From: an uncultured Lachnospiraceae bacterium
GTDB taxonomy: Bacteria; Bacillota; Clostridia; Lachnospirales; Lachnospiraceae
Assembly: GCA_910586555.1 (NCBI GenBank)
Contig: CAJUJY010000009.1
Location: 1 to 64,000, forward strand
Length of the DNA stretch: 64,000 nt
Direction: 5' to 3'
Below the pieces are notes generated by a model that saw nothing but the letters and a program-made list of their open reading frames with translations, was not told where the DNA came from and searched no databases. This document shows positions 16,563 to 25,692 of this stretch, piece by piece (the first letter of the stretch is position 1; each line of letters starts with the position of its first letter). The position numbers and the translations under genes were made by a program.

Positions 16563-17360
16563 TAAAGCCTGTTCGATGGATAGCCAGGCGGATATCCGCA
16601 ATCCGGATTTCAAGCAGCCTTTTATTTTGCAAGCAGGCACCCACAACTTGCCCACTTGAAAAACAACCTCATTGCCGCTACTGCAGCTTATATTTCCACA
16701 ACATAGAAGCGTGCCCTTTAAAGGGCTGGCTTAATGAGGTTAAAACCCGCCCTCTGGAATCTTTTTACTCCTGCATATACCAACAAGCGCAGTACCTGCT
16801 TCTTTTTTATCTGTATAAATTTTATTTTTCAGTACCATAGAAAAACGGTCACTGTTTCCCAATATTACAACCGCCGCTTCTAATTACAAATACTTCTCTG
16901 CTTCCCCAAAAGTTAATTGATGGTTTTTAACCAACAGTTCTTTAATTTAATTATCGCTGTGCTTTGCATGATTCGTGCCAGATCCAGGCAAAATTCCGGC
17001 GGCAATTAATCATTGACTAGAAATTTTAACAACGGGATGGTGCGGATTATGCAAAGCAGATGGACAATTTCTGACTGGATGCAGCAATAATTTGCCCAGA
17101 TATTTATTTGAGAAATAGATGGATGGACAAAAGAAATGTTACATACAATATAAACAAATTAATCCTGTCCACTTTGAGGAAAAACGCTTTCAAATATAGG
17201 ATCTAAGCATTTATCTAAAAGCAGGAAAAATAAAATAGAACAAAATATAGCTAAAAGAATACCTATTAGTGTGACATTAGATAATAGATTTATTTTATAC
17301 TTGCTTTTATCCCACACTAGTGCTAGAATTTTCACCAGACATAATATTGGAGGTATTATA
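16563..17360. other. Long eroded intergenic region
   Basis: No intact gene is visible in these 798 bases. The stretch holds copy 2 of dispersed repeat B (16630-16686) and several short hairpins. A frame at about 17020-17122 encodes WCGLCKADGQFLTGC and stops, without a start codon. A minus-strand frame ending at 17159 reads like the C-terminus of a membrane protein (two hydrophobic segments over about 60 residues) and is cut off near 17345. These look like remnants of deleted genes. Confidence 0.4.
16630..16686 (-). repeat. Dispersed repeat B, copy 2 (57 bp)
   Basis: Reverse complement of the 57-bp block at 5734-5790 with four mismatches. It lies 67 bp after the ispE stop codon, again in a gene-end position. 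Confidence 0.75.
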
Positions 17361-18782
17361 ATGAAGAAAATTTCTATAATTAAAACATGTAAACTATGTA
17401 TTTTATGCTCTACAGTGCTTTTACCAATTATTATGGCAGGGCATAAAACCAAAGCATCAGAAGTTAATGTTACAGATATTAAAGAACTAAACAATGCCTT
17501 ATCAGAAGCAGCAGATAATGCATCTGAAGAAGAACCCTGTACAATATCTGTACAGCCAGGAAATTATAAGCTAAGTTCCACAATTAATCTTCCAAGCTAT
17601 ACTACACTTGTCTTTGAAGATAATGCCACCATTTCATGTAATACAGGGGATTATGCAGTCCTTATTACAGGGGCTTCTGATGCTGTTATTGACGGTGGTT
17701 ACTTTAAAGGAGCTGGTATATTTTCCAAAGGCGGTGAAAATATCACAATAAAGAATACAACTGTAGAATCAGCACCTGACTGTGGTATTCTTGTTAAAAA
17801 TGACAATGAACAAATTTCCATTGAATCAAATACCATCAAAAAAGCTGGCAGGTTTTCCATAGCACTTATGGGTGCAGATTATAAGGGAAGCATTGAAAAA
17901 AATACCATTACACAGTCAGAAGATATTGGAATATACCTTTATACTTCATCTTTTGAAGGTGATATATCTGGCAATACTATTAAAAACTGCAAAAGGACTG
18001 GTATTTATGCAGGCGTTACTTCAATAGACGGCGATATTAAAAATAATACATTTAAAAATGTTAAAGGACATGGCATTGGAATTTACCACGGTTCACATGC
18101 TAACGCTATTGATGGCAACAAAATGGATAAAATTGGCGGTTACAATAATGGCGGCAATGGTGACTGTGGCATTATGATAAATGGTGATGAAGGCAAAGGT
18201 AAAAAAGCTGCACCTACATATGTGAAAAGCATTACAAACAATAATATTAAAAATGTTACATACTCTGGCATAAAGCTTTATTCAGGGCCTAGCGGTGCAA
18301 GTGATGACAGTAAAGCCAACCAGGATAAGACATATGTTAAAAACGATATTAAAGGAAATATCCTTTACAATATAGGTACATATAAGCACAGCAAAGACTG
18401 GAAAAAGGAAATCCAGAAAGGCGGAAGGTACGGTGCACAGACAGGTATTTATATAGATGCACATGCAAGGGTTTATGGTGATATATGCCAGAATAAAATT
18501 ACAAAAACAAATCTTCATGGAATTTACATGCGTGTTGGTGCTGTTGCAAAAGATATTTACAACAATACAATTACAGATATAGTTGAAGACGGAATATGCA
18601 TTAATAAAAAAGCTAAAGTTACAGGAAGTATAAAGAATAATAAAATTACAAATGCAAAACTATGTGGCATTTGTGTACGTGAAGGGGCAACTGTAAATAA
18701 AGTTTCAGGAAACAAGTTTAAAAAAGTTGGATATAAAAATATTTTTGAAACTGCTAATGGTAAAATAAAGAAAAATTCATAA
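17361..18782 (+). CDS. Secreted right-handed beta-helix repeat protein
   Basis: 473 residues: a signal peptide (hydrophobic about 8-27, cleavage near KASEV), then about 20 irregular repeats with N-x-I/F-x-N and G-I/G-D-I patterns (ISGNTIKNCKRTGIY, IKNNTFKNVKGHGIG). These are typical of a parallel beta-helix such as those of carbohydrate-active or adhesin proteins. I see no catalytic signature of a known polysaccharide lyase. No sortase motif or membrane anchor is present, so it is likely secreted. GGAGG lies eight bases before the ATG at 17361; the longer frame from 17271 lacks such a site. Confidence 0.8.
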   Translation: MKKISIIKTCKLCILCSTVLLPIIMAGHKTKASEVNVTDIKELNNALSEAADNASEEEPCTISVQPGNYKLSSTINLPSYTTLVFEDNATISCNTGDYAVLITGASDAVIDGGYFKGAGIFSKGGENITIKNTTVESAPDCGILVKNDNEQISIESNTIKKAGRFSIALMGADYKGSIEKNTITQSEDIGIYLYTSSFEGDISGNTIKNCKRTGIYAGVTSIDGDIKNNTFKNVKGHGIGIYHGSHANAIDGNKMDKIGGYNNGGNGDCGIMINGDEGKGKKAAPTYVKSITNNNIKNVTYSGIKLYSGPSGASDDSKANQDKTYVKNDIKGNILYNIGTYKHSKDWKKEIQKGGRYGAQTGIYIDAHARVYGDICQNKITKTNLHGIYMRVGAVAKDIYNNTITDIVEDGICINKKAKVTGSIKNNKITNAKLCGICVREGATVNKVSGNKFKKVGYKNIFETANGKIKKNS

Positions 18783-18793
18783 AAATAAACAAT

Positions 18794-18842
18794 GGTGCCA
18801 AATCTTAAAATTTTATAAATATTTAAGATTTGGTGCTTTTTT
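18794..18842 (+). terminator. Intrinsic terminator after the beta-helix gene
   Basis: CCAAATCTTAA and TTAAGATTTGG form an 11-bp stem followed by a T run shortly downstream of the stop codon. Confidence 0.8.
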
Positions 18843-18981
18843 CCTTCTGCCTGCTTAAATTTATATGCCAGCAGACCGATATAAATAATACAATAGTAAC
18901 CATACATAAATATAAGGTTATCAGGACATTAAACCGCATACAGCCATAAAAAGGCTGTAATGTTATAAAAGGAGGTATATT

Positions 18982-19626
18982 ATGAGCGTATCATCAATAT
19001 CAGGAACACCACAGACATATGAAACTACCACAGCTACTGCTACTGCTGCCGCTAAGGAAGCACAGCAGAAAGATACAGCAGAAAAGAGTACAGCAGCAGA
19101 GAAAAATACATCTAAAGATGTTGTATATGAAAAGAGCAATACTACTAAGAAGGACAGTGCTAACCAGATTTATAACAGGGATTCCATTATTTCAAAGTTA
19201 AAAGCCGACCAGAAATCACGTGCAGATTCAATGAGGGGTCTTGTACAGAAGTTACTTTCAAAACAGGCTGGCAAATTCAATATTGCAAACCAGAATCTTT
19301 CAACTATTTTTGGAGAAGCAGCTAAAAATGCTGACCCTGAAACAATCAAGAAAGCACAGGAAGATATTTCAGAAGATGGTTACTGGGGTGTTAATAAGAC
19401 ATCAGACAGGCTTGTAAGCATGGCAATAGCATTATCAGGAGGAGATACAGGCAAGGCAGATGAAATGATGGCTGCTATCCAGAAAGGCTATGATAAAGCT
19501 ACTGCTGCATGGGGCAAAGATCTGCCTGATATTTCCAAAAGGACACTTGAAGCTACAAAGCAGAAAATGGAAGACTGGAAAAACGGCAAGACAACAGCAC
19601 AGGATTATGCAGATTATTTATCTTAA
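18982..19626 (+). CDS. Uncharacterised Ala/Lys-rich protein
   Basis: 214 residues with no signal peptide or membrane segment. The first 65 residues are low-complexity Ala/Thr/Lys, probably disordered. The rest is helical, with the ordered core RLVSMAIALSGGDTGKADEMMAAIQKGYDKATAAWGKDLPDIS (about 135-180). This core recalls small helical domains found in Clostridia and some Proteobacteria next to flagellar or envelope genes, but I cannot assign a named family with certainty. AAAGGAGG precedes the ATG. It is monocistronic, closed by a strong terminator. Confidence 0.65.
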   Translation: MSVSSISGTPQTYETTTATATAAAKEAQQKDTAEKSTAAEKNTSKDVVYEKSNTTKKDSANQIYNRDSIISKLKADQKSRADSMRGLVQKLLSKQAGKFNIANQNLSTIFGEAAKNADPETIKKAQEDISEDGYWGVNKTSDRLVSMAIALSGGDTGKADEMMAAIQKGYDKATAAWGKDLPDISKRTLEATKQKMEDWKNGKTTAQDYADYLS

Positions 19627-19667
19627 TTAATTCCATATAAAGAAGCTTTTAAGTATATAAAAATATA

Positions 19668-19699
19668 ACAAAGCTGTGGGTATACCACCCACAGCTTTT
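19668..19699. terminator. Bidirectional intrinsic terminator
   Basis: AAGCTGTGGG and CCCACAGCTT form a 10-bp stem with flanking A and T tracts. It ends both the plus-strand gene at 18982-19626 and the minus-strand ATP synthase operon. Confidence 0.88.
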
Positions 19700-19718
19700 C
19701 CTTATCCCTAAGTATTTA

Positions 19719-20129
19719 CTATTTATATCTGCCTGCCATATCAATCCTTGTCAATGCTTTTTTAAGTGCAAGCTCTGCACGCACCATATCTACAGACTTC
19801 CCGCCGCTTTTTAAGCGCCGTTCTGCACGCAGCCTTGCTTCTTCAGCCCGGTTTACATCTATCTCATCTGGCCATTCACATGACTCAGCAAGTATAGTTA
19901 CTTTATTCTTTGTGATTTTAACAAAACCATCATGAAGTGCTGCTTCCTTTTTGCCATCTGCCTGCCTTATGCGCAGCACACCTGGTTCAAGAATAACTGT
20001 AAGGGGAATGTGCCCGGCCAGTACACCAATCTCACCCTCTGTAGTTTTCATTTCTACCATTTCTGCATCACCATCAAAAAAAACACGTGTAGGGGAGATA
20101 ATTTGTAAATTAAATGTTTTACCAGCCAT
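19719..20129 (-). CDS. atpC: F1 ATP synthase epsilon subunit
   Basis: The 136-aa central-stalk subunit couples rotation to catalysis and can inhibit ATP hydrolysis. It has the N-terminal beta sandwich (FNLQIISPTRVFFDGDAEMVEMKTTEGEIGVLAGH) and the C-terminal helical hairpin (EEARLRAERRLKSGG...ALTRIDMAGR). Last gene of the atp operon, 12 bp after atpD and 20 bp before the terminator. Confidence 0.95.
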   Translation of the reverse strand: MAGKTFNLQIISPTRVFFDGDAEMVEMKTTEGEIGVLAGHIPLTVILEPGVLRIRQADGKKEAALHDGFVKITKNKVTILAESCEWPDEIDVNRAEEARLRAERRLKSGGKSVDMVRAELALKKALTRIDMAGRYK

Positions 20130-20141
20130 ATTTCCTCCTTT

Positions 20142-21539
20142 CTACCTAGACTTCATTCTCTGGACTACTTCATCGATTGTGCCAGCATTAAGGAACATGT
20201 TTTCTGGTATTTCATCATGCTTCCCGTCAAGTATCTCCTGGAAGCCACGTACAGTTTCACTTACTGGCACATACTGTCCTGGAAGCCCTGTAAACTGCTC
20301 TGCAACATGGAAAGGCTGTGATAAAAACCTTTGTACTTTCCTTGCCCTGTTTACCACAATCTTATCATCTTCTGAAAGTTCGTCCATACCAAGGATTGCA
20401 ATAATATCCTGGAGTTCTTTATATCTTTGCAATATCTCCTGTACGCCACGTGCAGTTTTATAATGGTCTTCACCAACTACGTGCGGATCAAGGATACGTG
20501 ATGTAGACTCAAGCGGGTCTACAGCCGGGTAAATACCAAGCTCTGATATAGAACGTGAAAGAACTGTTGTAGCATCAAGATGTGCAAATGTATTAGCAGG
20601 AGCCGGGTCAGTAAGGTCATCTGCTGGTACATAGACAGCCTGTACTGATGTAATAGAACCTTTCTTAGTAGAGGTTATGCGTTCCTGTAATGCGCCCATC
20701 TCTGTTTGTAATGTCGGCTGGTAACCAACCGCACTAGGCATACGCCCAAGCAGCGCAGAAACCTCTGAACCTGCCTGTGTAAAACGGAATATATTATCAA
20801 TAAATAAAAGAACGTCTTTACCAGAACGGTCACGGAAGTTTTCTGCCATTGTAAGCCCTGTAAGACCTACCCTCATACGTGCACCAGGTGGTTCATTCAT
20901 CTGTCCGAATACCATAGTGGTTTTATCAATAACACCTGATTCAATCATTTCATAGTAAAGATCGTTTCCCTCACGTGTACGTTCCCCTACACCTGTAAAC
21001 ACTGAATATCCGCCGTGCTCCTGCGCAATATTTGTTATAAGTTCCTGTATTAATACGGTTTTGCCTACACCAGCACCGCCAAAAAGCCCAATCTTTCCGC
21101 CTTTCTGGTACGGGCATAGCAAATCAACTACCTTAATGCCTGTTTCAAGGATTTCTGTAGCTGTAGACTGTTCCTCGAATGCTGGTGCTTTTCTATGGAT
21201 TGGGTCATATTTAACCCCTTCTGGGGCAGGCTTTTCATCAATAGGCTCACCAAGCACATTAAACATACGTCCTAATGTAGCTTCACCAACTGGTACTGAA
21301 ATAGGGCCGCCTGTTGCCTGGGCTTCCATGCCGCGCACAAGCCCGTCTGTAGGCCCCATTGCAATACAGCGCACAGTATCATCACCCAGGTGCTGTGCAA
21401 CTTCAACTACAAGTTTTTTGCCATTATTTAATGGCACTCTTATAGCATCGTTAATTTCTGGAAGTTTTCCTTCTGGAAACTTTATATCCAGGACAGCACC
21501 GATAATCTGTGTAAGCTTACCTGTATTTAATTCTGCCAT
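20142..21539 (-). CDS. atpD: F1 ATP synthase beta subunit
   Basis: The 465-aa catalytic subunit of F1. The P-loop GGAGVGKT (about 152-159), the catalytic GERTREGNDLY block, SALLGRMPSAVGYQPTL and a DELSEDD version of the DELSEED loop (about 388-394) are all present. The start is fixed by the family N-terminus (MAELNTGKLTQIIGAVLDI). There is no Shine-Dalgarno directly upstream. The 134-bp gap to atpG is filled by leader element A, whereas this gap is normally short. Confidence 0.97.
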   Translation of the reverse strand: MAELNTGKLTQIIGAVLDIKFPEGKLPEINDAIRVPLNNGKKLVVEVAQHLGDDTVRCIAMGPTDGLVRGMEAQATGGPISVPVGEATLGRMFNVLGEPIDEKPAPEGVKYDPIHRKAPAFEEQSTATEILETGIKVVDLLCPYQKGGKIGLFGGAGVGKTVLIQELITNIAQEHGGYSVFTGVGERTREGNDLYYEMIESGVIDKTTMVFGQMNEPPGARMRVGLTGLTMAENFRDRSGKDVLLFIDNIFRFTQAGSEVSALLGRMPSAVGYQPTLQTEMGALQERITSTKKGSITSVQAVYVPADDLTDPAPANTFAHLDATTVLSRSISELGIYPAVDPLESTSRILDPHVVGEDHYKTARGVQEILQRYKELQDIIAILGMDELSEDDKIVVNRARKVQRFLSQPFHVAEQFTGLPGQYVPVSETVRGFQEILDGKHDEIPENMFLNAGTIDEVVQRMKSR

Positions 21540-21544
21540 CGCTT

Positions 21545-21651
21545 TTCTGCTACTAAAAACATATACAAAAATGTATATGCCAGATGATCCGCTACAACCT
21601 TACAGTTTGTGGTTTTGTGGATTTCATCTGCTTAGCTTTTCCTTTCCTAGA
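21545..21651 (-). repeat. Leader element A, long copy, between atpG and atpD
   Basis: In transcription order: an AGGAAAGGAAAAG block, a hairpin closed by CAGATGA/TCATCTG (21581-21587 with 21624-21630), a second small CATATACA/TGTATATG hairpin, then TTTTAGTAGCAGAA five bases upstream of the last base before the atpD start region. The end blocks are identical to those before plsC. An RNA element or an inserted short repeat are both possible. Confidence 0.7.
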
Positions 21652-21673
21652 TTTTACTTTTTTATTTTTTGCC

Positions 21674-22555
21674 CTATGAAATAGCTGATGCACCTGCTAT
21701 AATCTCTGTAAGTTCCTGTGTAATAGAAGCCTGCCTTGCCCTGTTATATTTAAGTGATAAATCACTAATCATTTCTTCTGCATTACTTGTTGCAGAATCC
21801 ATTGCCTGCATACGTGCACCATTTTCACTTGCATGTGACTCTACAAGGCCTCCAAATACCAGGCTGTTTATATATTTAGGAATAATGGCATCAAGGGCCT
21901 CCTCTGGTTCTGGCTCATAATTCATAAGTGTTATCTTGTCAAGCGGGCTTTCTGGTTCTTCTTCCTGTTCTGAAATTATATCTTCTGCATCAATAGGAAG
22001 CAGTTTTATAAGTGTAGGTATCTGCACTACAGTATTTTTAAATATTGTATATGCAAGATATATCTCACCAATGCCACCACTCTTAAACTGGCTTAAAAGT
22101 TCTTTGCCAATTTCCATTGCATCGGCATAAATTGGCTCATTAATTGCTTCTGAATAATCACCAGCTATTGTATACCCCTGCCTTGAAAGGGAATCACGTC
22201 CTTTAGTCCCTACAGCATAGATAACAGTATTATTTTTATTAAAGCGTTCATCTTTAGAAACCATTTTAACTATATTAGAGTTATATCCCCCCGCAAGGCC
22301 CCTGTTTGAAGTAATGGTTATTACTGCCTTTTTATCAGACTGGCTTTTTTGTAAAAACGGGTGTGACATCTGCCCTGATTTGGCAATCATATCTGCAACC
22401 GTTTCATACATTGTTTCAAAATAAGGCTTTGAAACTTCTGCGCCAACCTTTGCTTTCTGCAATTTTACAGAGGATACAAGCTTCATAGCCTTCGTAATCT
22501 GCCCTGTACTCTGGACACTTTCTTTACGCCTTTTAATATCTCTCATTGAGGCCAT
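21674..22555 (-). CDS. atpG: F1 ATP synthase gamma subunit
   Basis: The 293-aa rotor shaft of F1. It opens with ASMRDIKRRKESVQSTGQITKAMKLVSSVKL, contains ITSNRGLAGGYNSNIVK, and ends with the helix RARQASITQELTEIIAGASAI, as expected for the two coiled-coil termini. GAGGG ribosome binding site. It follows atpA by 83 bp. Confidence 0.96.
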   Translation of the reverse strand: MASMRDIKRRKESVQSTGQITKAMKLVSSVKLQKAKVGAEVSKPYFETMYETVADMIAKSGQMSHPFLQKSQSDKKAVITITSNRGLAGGYNSNIVKMVSKDERFNKNNTVIYAVGTKGRDSLSRQGYTIAGDYSEAINEPIYADAMEIGKELLSQFKSGGIGEIYLAYTIFKNTVVQIPTLIKLLPIDAEDIISEQEEEPESPLDKITLMNYEPEPEEALDAIIPKYINSLVFGGLVESHASENGARMQAMDSATSNAEEMISDLSLKYNRARQASITQELTEIIAGASAIS

Positions 22556-22638
22556 ATTAACACCCTCATTTCTGCGCTGCTTTTATAAATAAGACAGCTT
22601 TGTGCCAGGCAGCGCACAGGCACAAATATTAAACTTAT

Positions 22639-24153
22639 TTACCTGTTCCTAGTAAAATCTGCTTTAAATTCTTCTATCCCTTTAACCAGCTTCTTTTCTG
22701 TATCTTCTTTAATTTCACCATCTGTACGTATAGCCTCTGGTACTTCAGGATACTTTGTGTCCATATATTCAAAGAGCCCCTTTTCAAATTCAAGGATATC
22801 ATCTACTTCTATATCTATAAGATACTTTTTAGTAGCAGCATATATAATCATAACCTCATTTTCTACTGGCATAGGGTTATACTGGTCTTGTTTTAATATT
22901 TCACGTATTCTCTCACCCTGTGCAAGCTGTGCTTTTGTTTCAGGGTCAAGGTCTGAACTAAACTGTGAGAAAGCCGCAAGTTCCCGGAACTGCGCAAGTT
23001 CAATACGGATTGGCCCGGAAATCTTCTTCATAGCTTTAATCTGTGCAGAACCTCCAACCCTGGACACTGAAAGCCCGGCATTAATAGCTGGACGGAAACC
23101 AGAGTTAAACATTTCTGTTTCAAGATAAATCTGGCCATCTGTTATAGAAATTACATTAGTAGGGATATATGCAGATACATCACCCGCCTGTGTTTCTATA
23201 ATAGGAAGTGCCGTAAGGGAACCCCCGCCTAACTTGTCAGAAAGCCTTGCTGCCCTTTCAAGAAGCTTTGAGTGAAGGTAAAATACATCACCAGGATAAG
23301 CCTCACGCCCAGGAGGACGCTTAAGCAGCAGTGCCATTGTACGGTATGCAGCAGCATGTTTTGTAAGGTCATCATATATTATAAGCACATCTTTGCCAGC
23401 TTCCATCCATTCTTCACCTATTGCACAGCCTGAATATGGTGCAATATACTGTAATGGTGCAAGTTCGCTTGCTGTAGAAGCTACAACTGTAGTATAATCC
23501 ATAGCGCCATACTCTTCAAGTTTATTAACAATAGATGCAACAGTAGACGCCTTCTGTCCTATTGCAACATATATACAATATACATTTTCTGTTTTCTGGT
23601 TAATAATAGTATCGATTGCAATAGCTGTCTTTCCTGTCTGGCGGTCACCAATTATAAGTTCACGCTGCCCCCTGCCAATAGGAACCATTGAATCAATAGC
23701 CTTAATTCCTGTCTGTAACGGGGTATCTACTGATTTTCTGGATATAACACCTGACGCAACCCTTTCAATCTGCCTTTTTTTCTTAGTTTCTATTGGGCCT
23801 TTTCCATCTATAGGCTGCCCCAGGGCATTAACTACACGTCCAAGCATTGCATCACCAACAGGAACTTCAACAACCCTTCCAGTAGTCTTTACAATGTCAC
23901 CTTCATTAATGTTCTTATGGTCACCTAAAAGCACAGCGCCAACATTATCTTCTTCAAGGTTAAGCACCATGCCATAAATTTCATTTGGAAACTCAAGAAG
24001 CTCACCCTGCATAGCCTTTGCCAGTCCATGAATACGGGCAATGCCATCGGCAACCTGTATTACAGTACCTGTATCTGCAATTTCAAACCTGGCACTATAG
24101 TTTTTAATCTGTTCTTTAATTACAGAACTGATTTCCTCAGGTCTTAAATTCAT
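22639..24153 (-). CDS. atpA: F1 ATP synthase alpha subunit
   Basis: The 504-aa non-catalytic nucleotide-binding subunit. The P-loop GDRQTGKT (about 169-176), the PGREAYPGDVFYLHSKLLERAA block and SVSRVGGSAQIKAMK (arginine finger region) are intact. Full family length. GGAG precedes the ATG; 26 bp separate it from atpH. Confidence 0.97.
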   Translation of the reverse strand: MNLRPEEISSVIKEQIKNYSARFEIADTGTVIQVADGIARIHGLAKAMQGELLEFPNEIYGMVLNLEEDNVGAVLLGDHKNINEGDIVKTTGRVVEVPVGDAMLGRVVNALGQPIDGKGPIETKKKRQIERVASGVISRKSVDTPLQTGIKAIDSMVPIGRGQRELIIGDRQTGKTAIAIDTIINQKTENVYCIYVAIGQKASTVASIVNKLEEYGAMDYTTVVASTASELAPLQYIAPYSGCAIGEEWMEAGKDVLIIYDDLTKHAAAYRTMALLLKRPPGREAYPGDVFYLHSKLLERAARLSDKLGGGSLTALPIIETQAGDVSAYIPTNVISITDGQIYLETEMFNSGFRPAINAGLSVSRVGGSAQIKAMKKISGPIRIELAQFRELAAFSQFSSDLDPETKAQLAQGERIREILKQDQYNPMPVENEVMIIYAATKKYLIDIEVDDILEFEKGLFEYMDTKYPEVPEAIRTDGEIKEDTEKKLVKGIEEFKADFTRNR

Positions 24154-24179
24154 GTTACTCCTGCACCTTCCTTCACTTA

Positions 24180-24731
24180 TTAATTAGAAAGCTGGATTTT
24201 ATTAAGTTCCTTTGCCATATTCTCCAGCTTTGTCCTTACACTGCCATCTACTACCCTGTCACCTATCTGTATAACTATGCCGCCAATTAAACCAGGGTCA
24301 ACGGCATATTCCATATGGAACTCTTTATAACAGGTAGTTTCAAGAAGTTTAGCCTCCACTGCTTTCTTTTGTTTGCCTGACAAGGCAGCAGCAGATGTTA
24401 CACAGGCAACACCAATCTTCTTTTCCTCCCATACTCTTGACATAAAATATGAAAAGATATCCTCTATTTCTGTAAAACGCCCTTTTTCCACAATAGTTAT
24501 AATAAACCCTGCCAGCTCATTACAAACTTTGCCTTTAAACGCCTTTTCCACCATGTCTTTTTTCTCATCAACAGGGATTTTAGGGTGTGAAAGAAGATTA
24601 ATATATTCTTTATTATCTTTAAGCACCTGTAAAACTGCTTCCACTTCTTCAAGCAGGGTATCCAGCCTGCCTTCTTCTACGGCAACTTCAAACAAAGCAT
24701 CACCGTATGTTTTTGATACTAACTTAGCCAT
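24180..24731 (-). CDS. atpH: F1 ATP synthase delta subunit
   Basis: A 183-aa peripheral-stalk subunit linking F1 to the b subunits. It has the helical N-terminal domain (KTYGDALFEVAVEEGRLD) and the conserved C-terminal DPGLIGGIVIQIGDRVVDGSVRTKL. It overlaps the end of atpF by 13 bp, a sign of translational coupling. Confidence 0.95.
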   Translation of the reverse strand: MAKLVSKTYGDALFEVAVEEGRLDTLLEEVEAVLQVLKDNKEYINLLSHPKIPVDEKKDMVEKAFKGKVCNELAGFIITIVEKGRFTEIEDIFSYFMSRVWEEKKIGVACVTSAAALSGKQKKAVEAKLLETTCYKEFHMEYAVDPGLIGGIVIQIGDRVVDGSVRTKLENMAKELNKIQLSN

Positions 24732-25276
24732 GTTTCATCACCCATCTCTTTTAAAGTGTCTGCAATTAACTGTGACTGTTTTTTATCATCTAAAGAAGAT
24801 GCAACAATCTTGCCTGCCATAACAGATGCAACAGCGATAATTTCCTGTTTTACATCATCTTTTACCTTTGATTTCTCAAGTTCCACCTCACGGCTTGCCC
24901 TTTCAAGAATTCTTGCAGATTCTTCTTTTGCCTCATTAATAATGGCATTTTCTTTCTTTATTGCCTTCTTACGGGTGTCACTAAGGATTTCCTCAGCTTC
25001 CTTGCCAGCCGCCTTAAGTTTCGCATCATACTCTGACTTAAAATTTATGGCATCTTCTTTTTCTTTAGCTGCTGTTTCAAGCTGTTCCTTAATGAAATCC
25101 TGTCTTTTCTGCAACATATTACGTGCAGGGTTAAAGAGCAGGTAAGAAAGTAAAAGGAATAATGCAAACATCGCAACCATTGTTATAACTGCGTCAACGA
25201 GAAGCTGTGGATCAAGGCCAAATATATAATCACCAAGTGCGCTGCCTGACAATGCCACTCTTATTACAACATTCAC
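24719..25276 (-). CDS. atpF: FO ATP synthase b subunit
   Basis: A 185-aa protein with one membrane segment (about 27-50) and a long charged coiled coil (about 55-160) that forms the peripheral stalk. It starts with GTG at 25276, placed eight bases after GGAGG. It overlaps atpH. Confidence 0.94.
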   Translation of the reverse strand: MNVVIRVALSGSALGDYIFGLDPQLLVDAVITMVAMFALFLLLSYLLFNPARNMLQKRQDFIKEQLETAAKEKEDAINFKSEYDAKLKAAGKEAEEILSDTRKKAIKKENAIINEAKEESARILERASREVELEKSKVKDDVKQEIIAVASVMAGKIVASSLDDKKQSQLIADTLKEMGDETWLS

Positions 25277-25318
25277 TTTTTAAGCCTCCTTTCTGCTGCA
25301 ATCTTTCAACTGCATAAA

Positions 25319-25582
25319 TCAAAGTTTGCTATAAAGCGGGTTAGCGAATAACAGTATTAACGCAACTACAAGTCCGTAAAGACCAGTTGTTTCTGCTACA
25401 GCCTGGCCTAAAATCATTGTTGACATAATATCACCCTTTGCACCTGGATTACGTCCAACCGCAGAAGCACCATAACCAGCAGCAATACCCTGTCCTACAC
25501 CAGGACCAATACCAGCAATAACTGCAAGCCCTGCACCTATTGCAGAACCCATTAATACTAAACCTTCATTTGTTATATTCAT
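25319..25582 (-). CDS. atpE: FO ATP synthase c subunit, sodium-type ligand set
   Basis: The 87-aa hairpin that forms the rotor ring. The loop RNPGAKGD separates two membrane helices. Gln31, Glu64, Thr65, Thr66 and Tyr69 occupy the positions of Gln32, Glu65, Ser66, Thr67 and Tyr70 in the sodium-driven Ilyobacter tartaricus ring, with a conservative Ser-to-Thr change. This suggests Na+ coupling, not proven by sequence. GGAGG ribosome binding site. Confidence 0.95.
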   Translation of the reverse strand: MNITNEGLVLMGSAIGAGLAVIAGIGPGVGQGIAAGYGASAVGRNPGAKGDIMSTMILGQAVAETTGLYGLVVALILLFANPLYSKL

Positions 25583-25692
25583 TTTAAATCCTCCTTAAAA
25601 TAACATTAATTGTTCCAGCCTGCCTGTGGTAACTTAAGGAACAAGGCTGGTAAAAAATAACATAACACTACTTTACAAAGAACTGGAAATAC

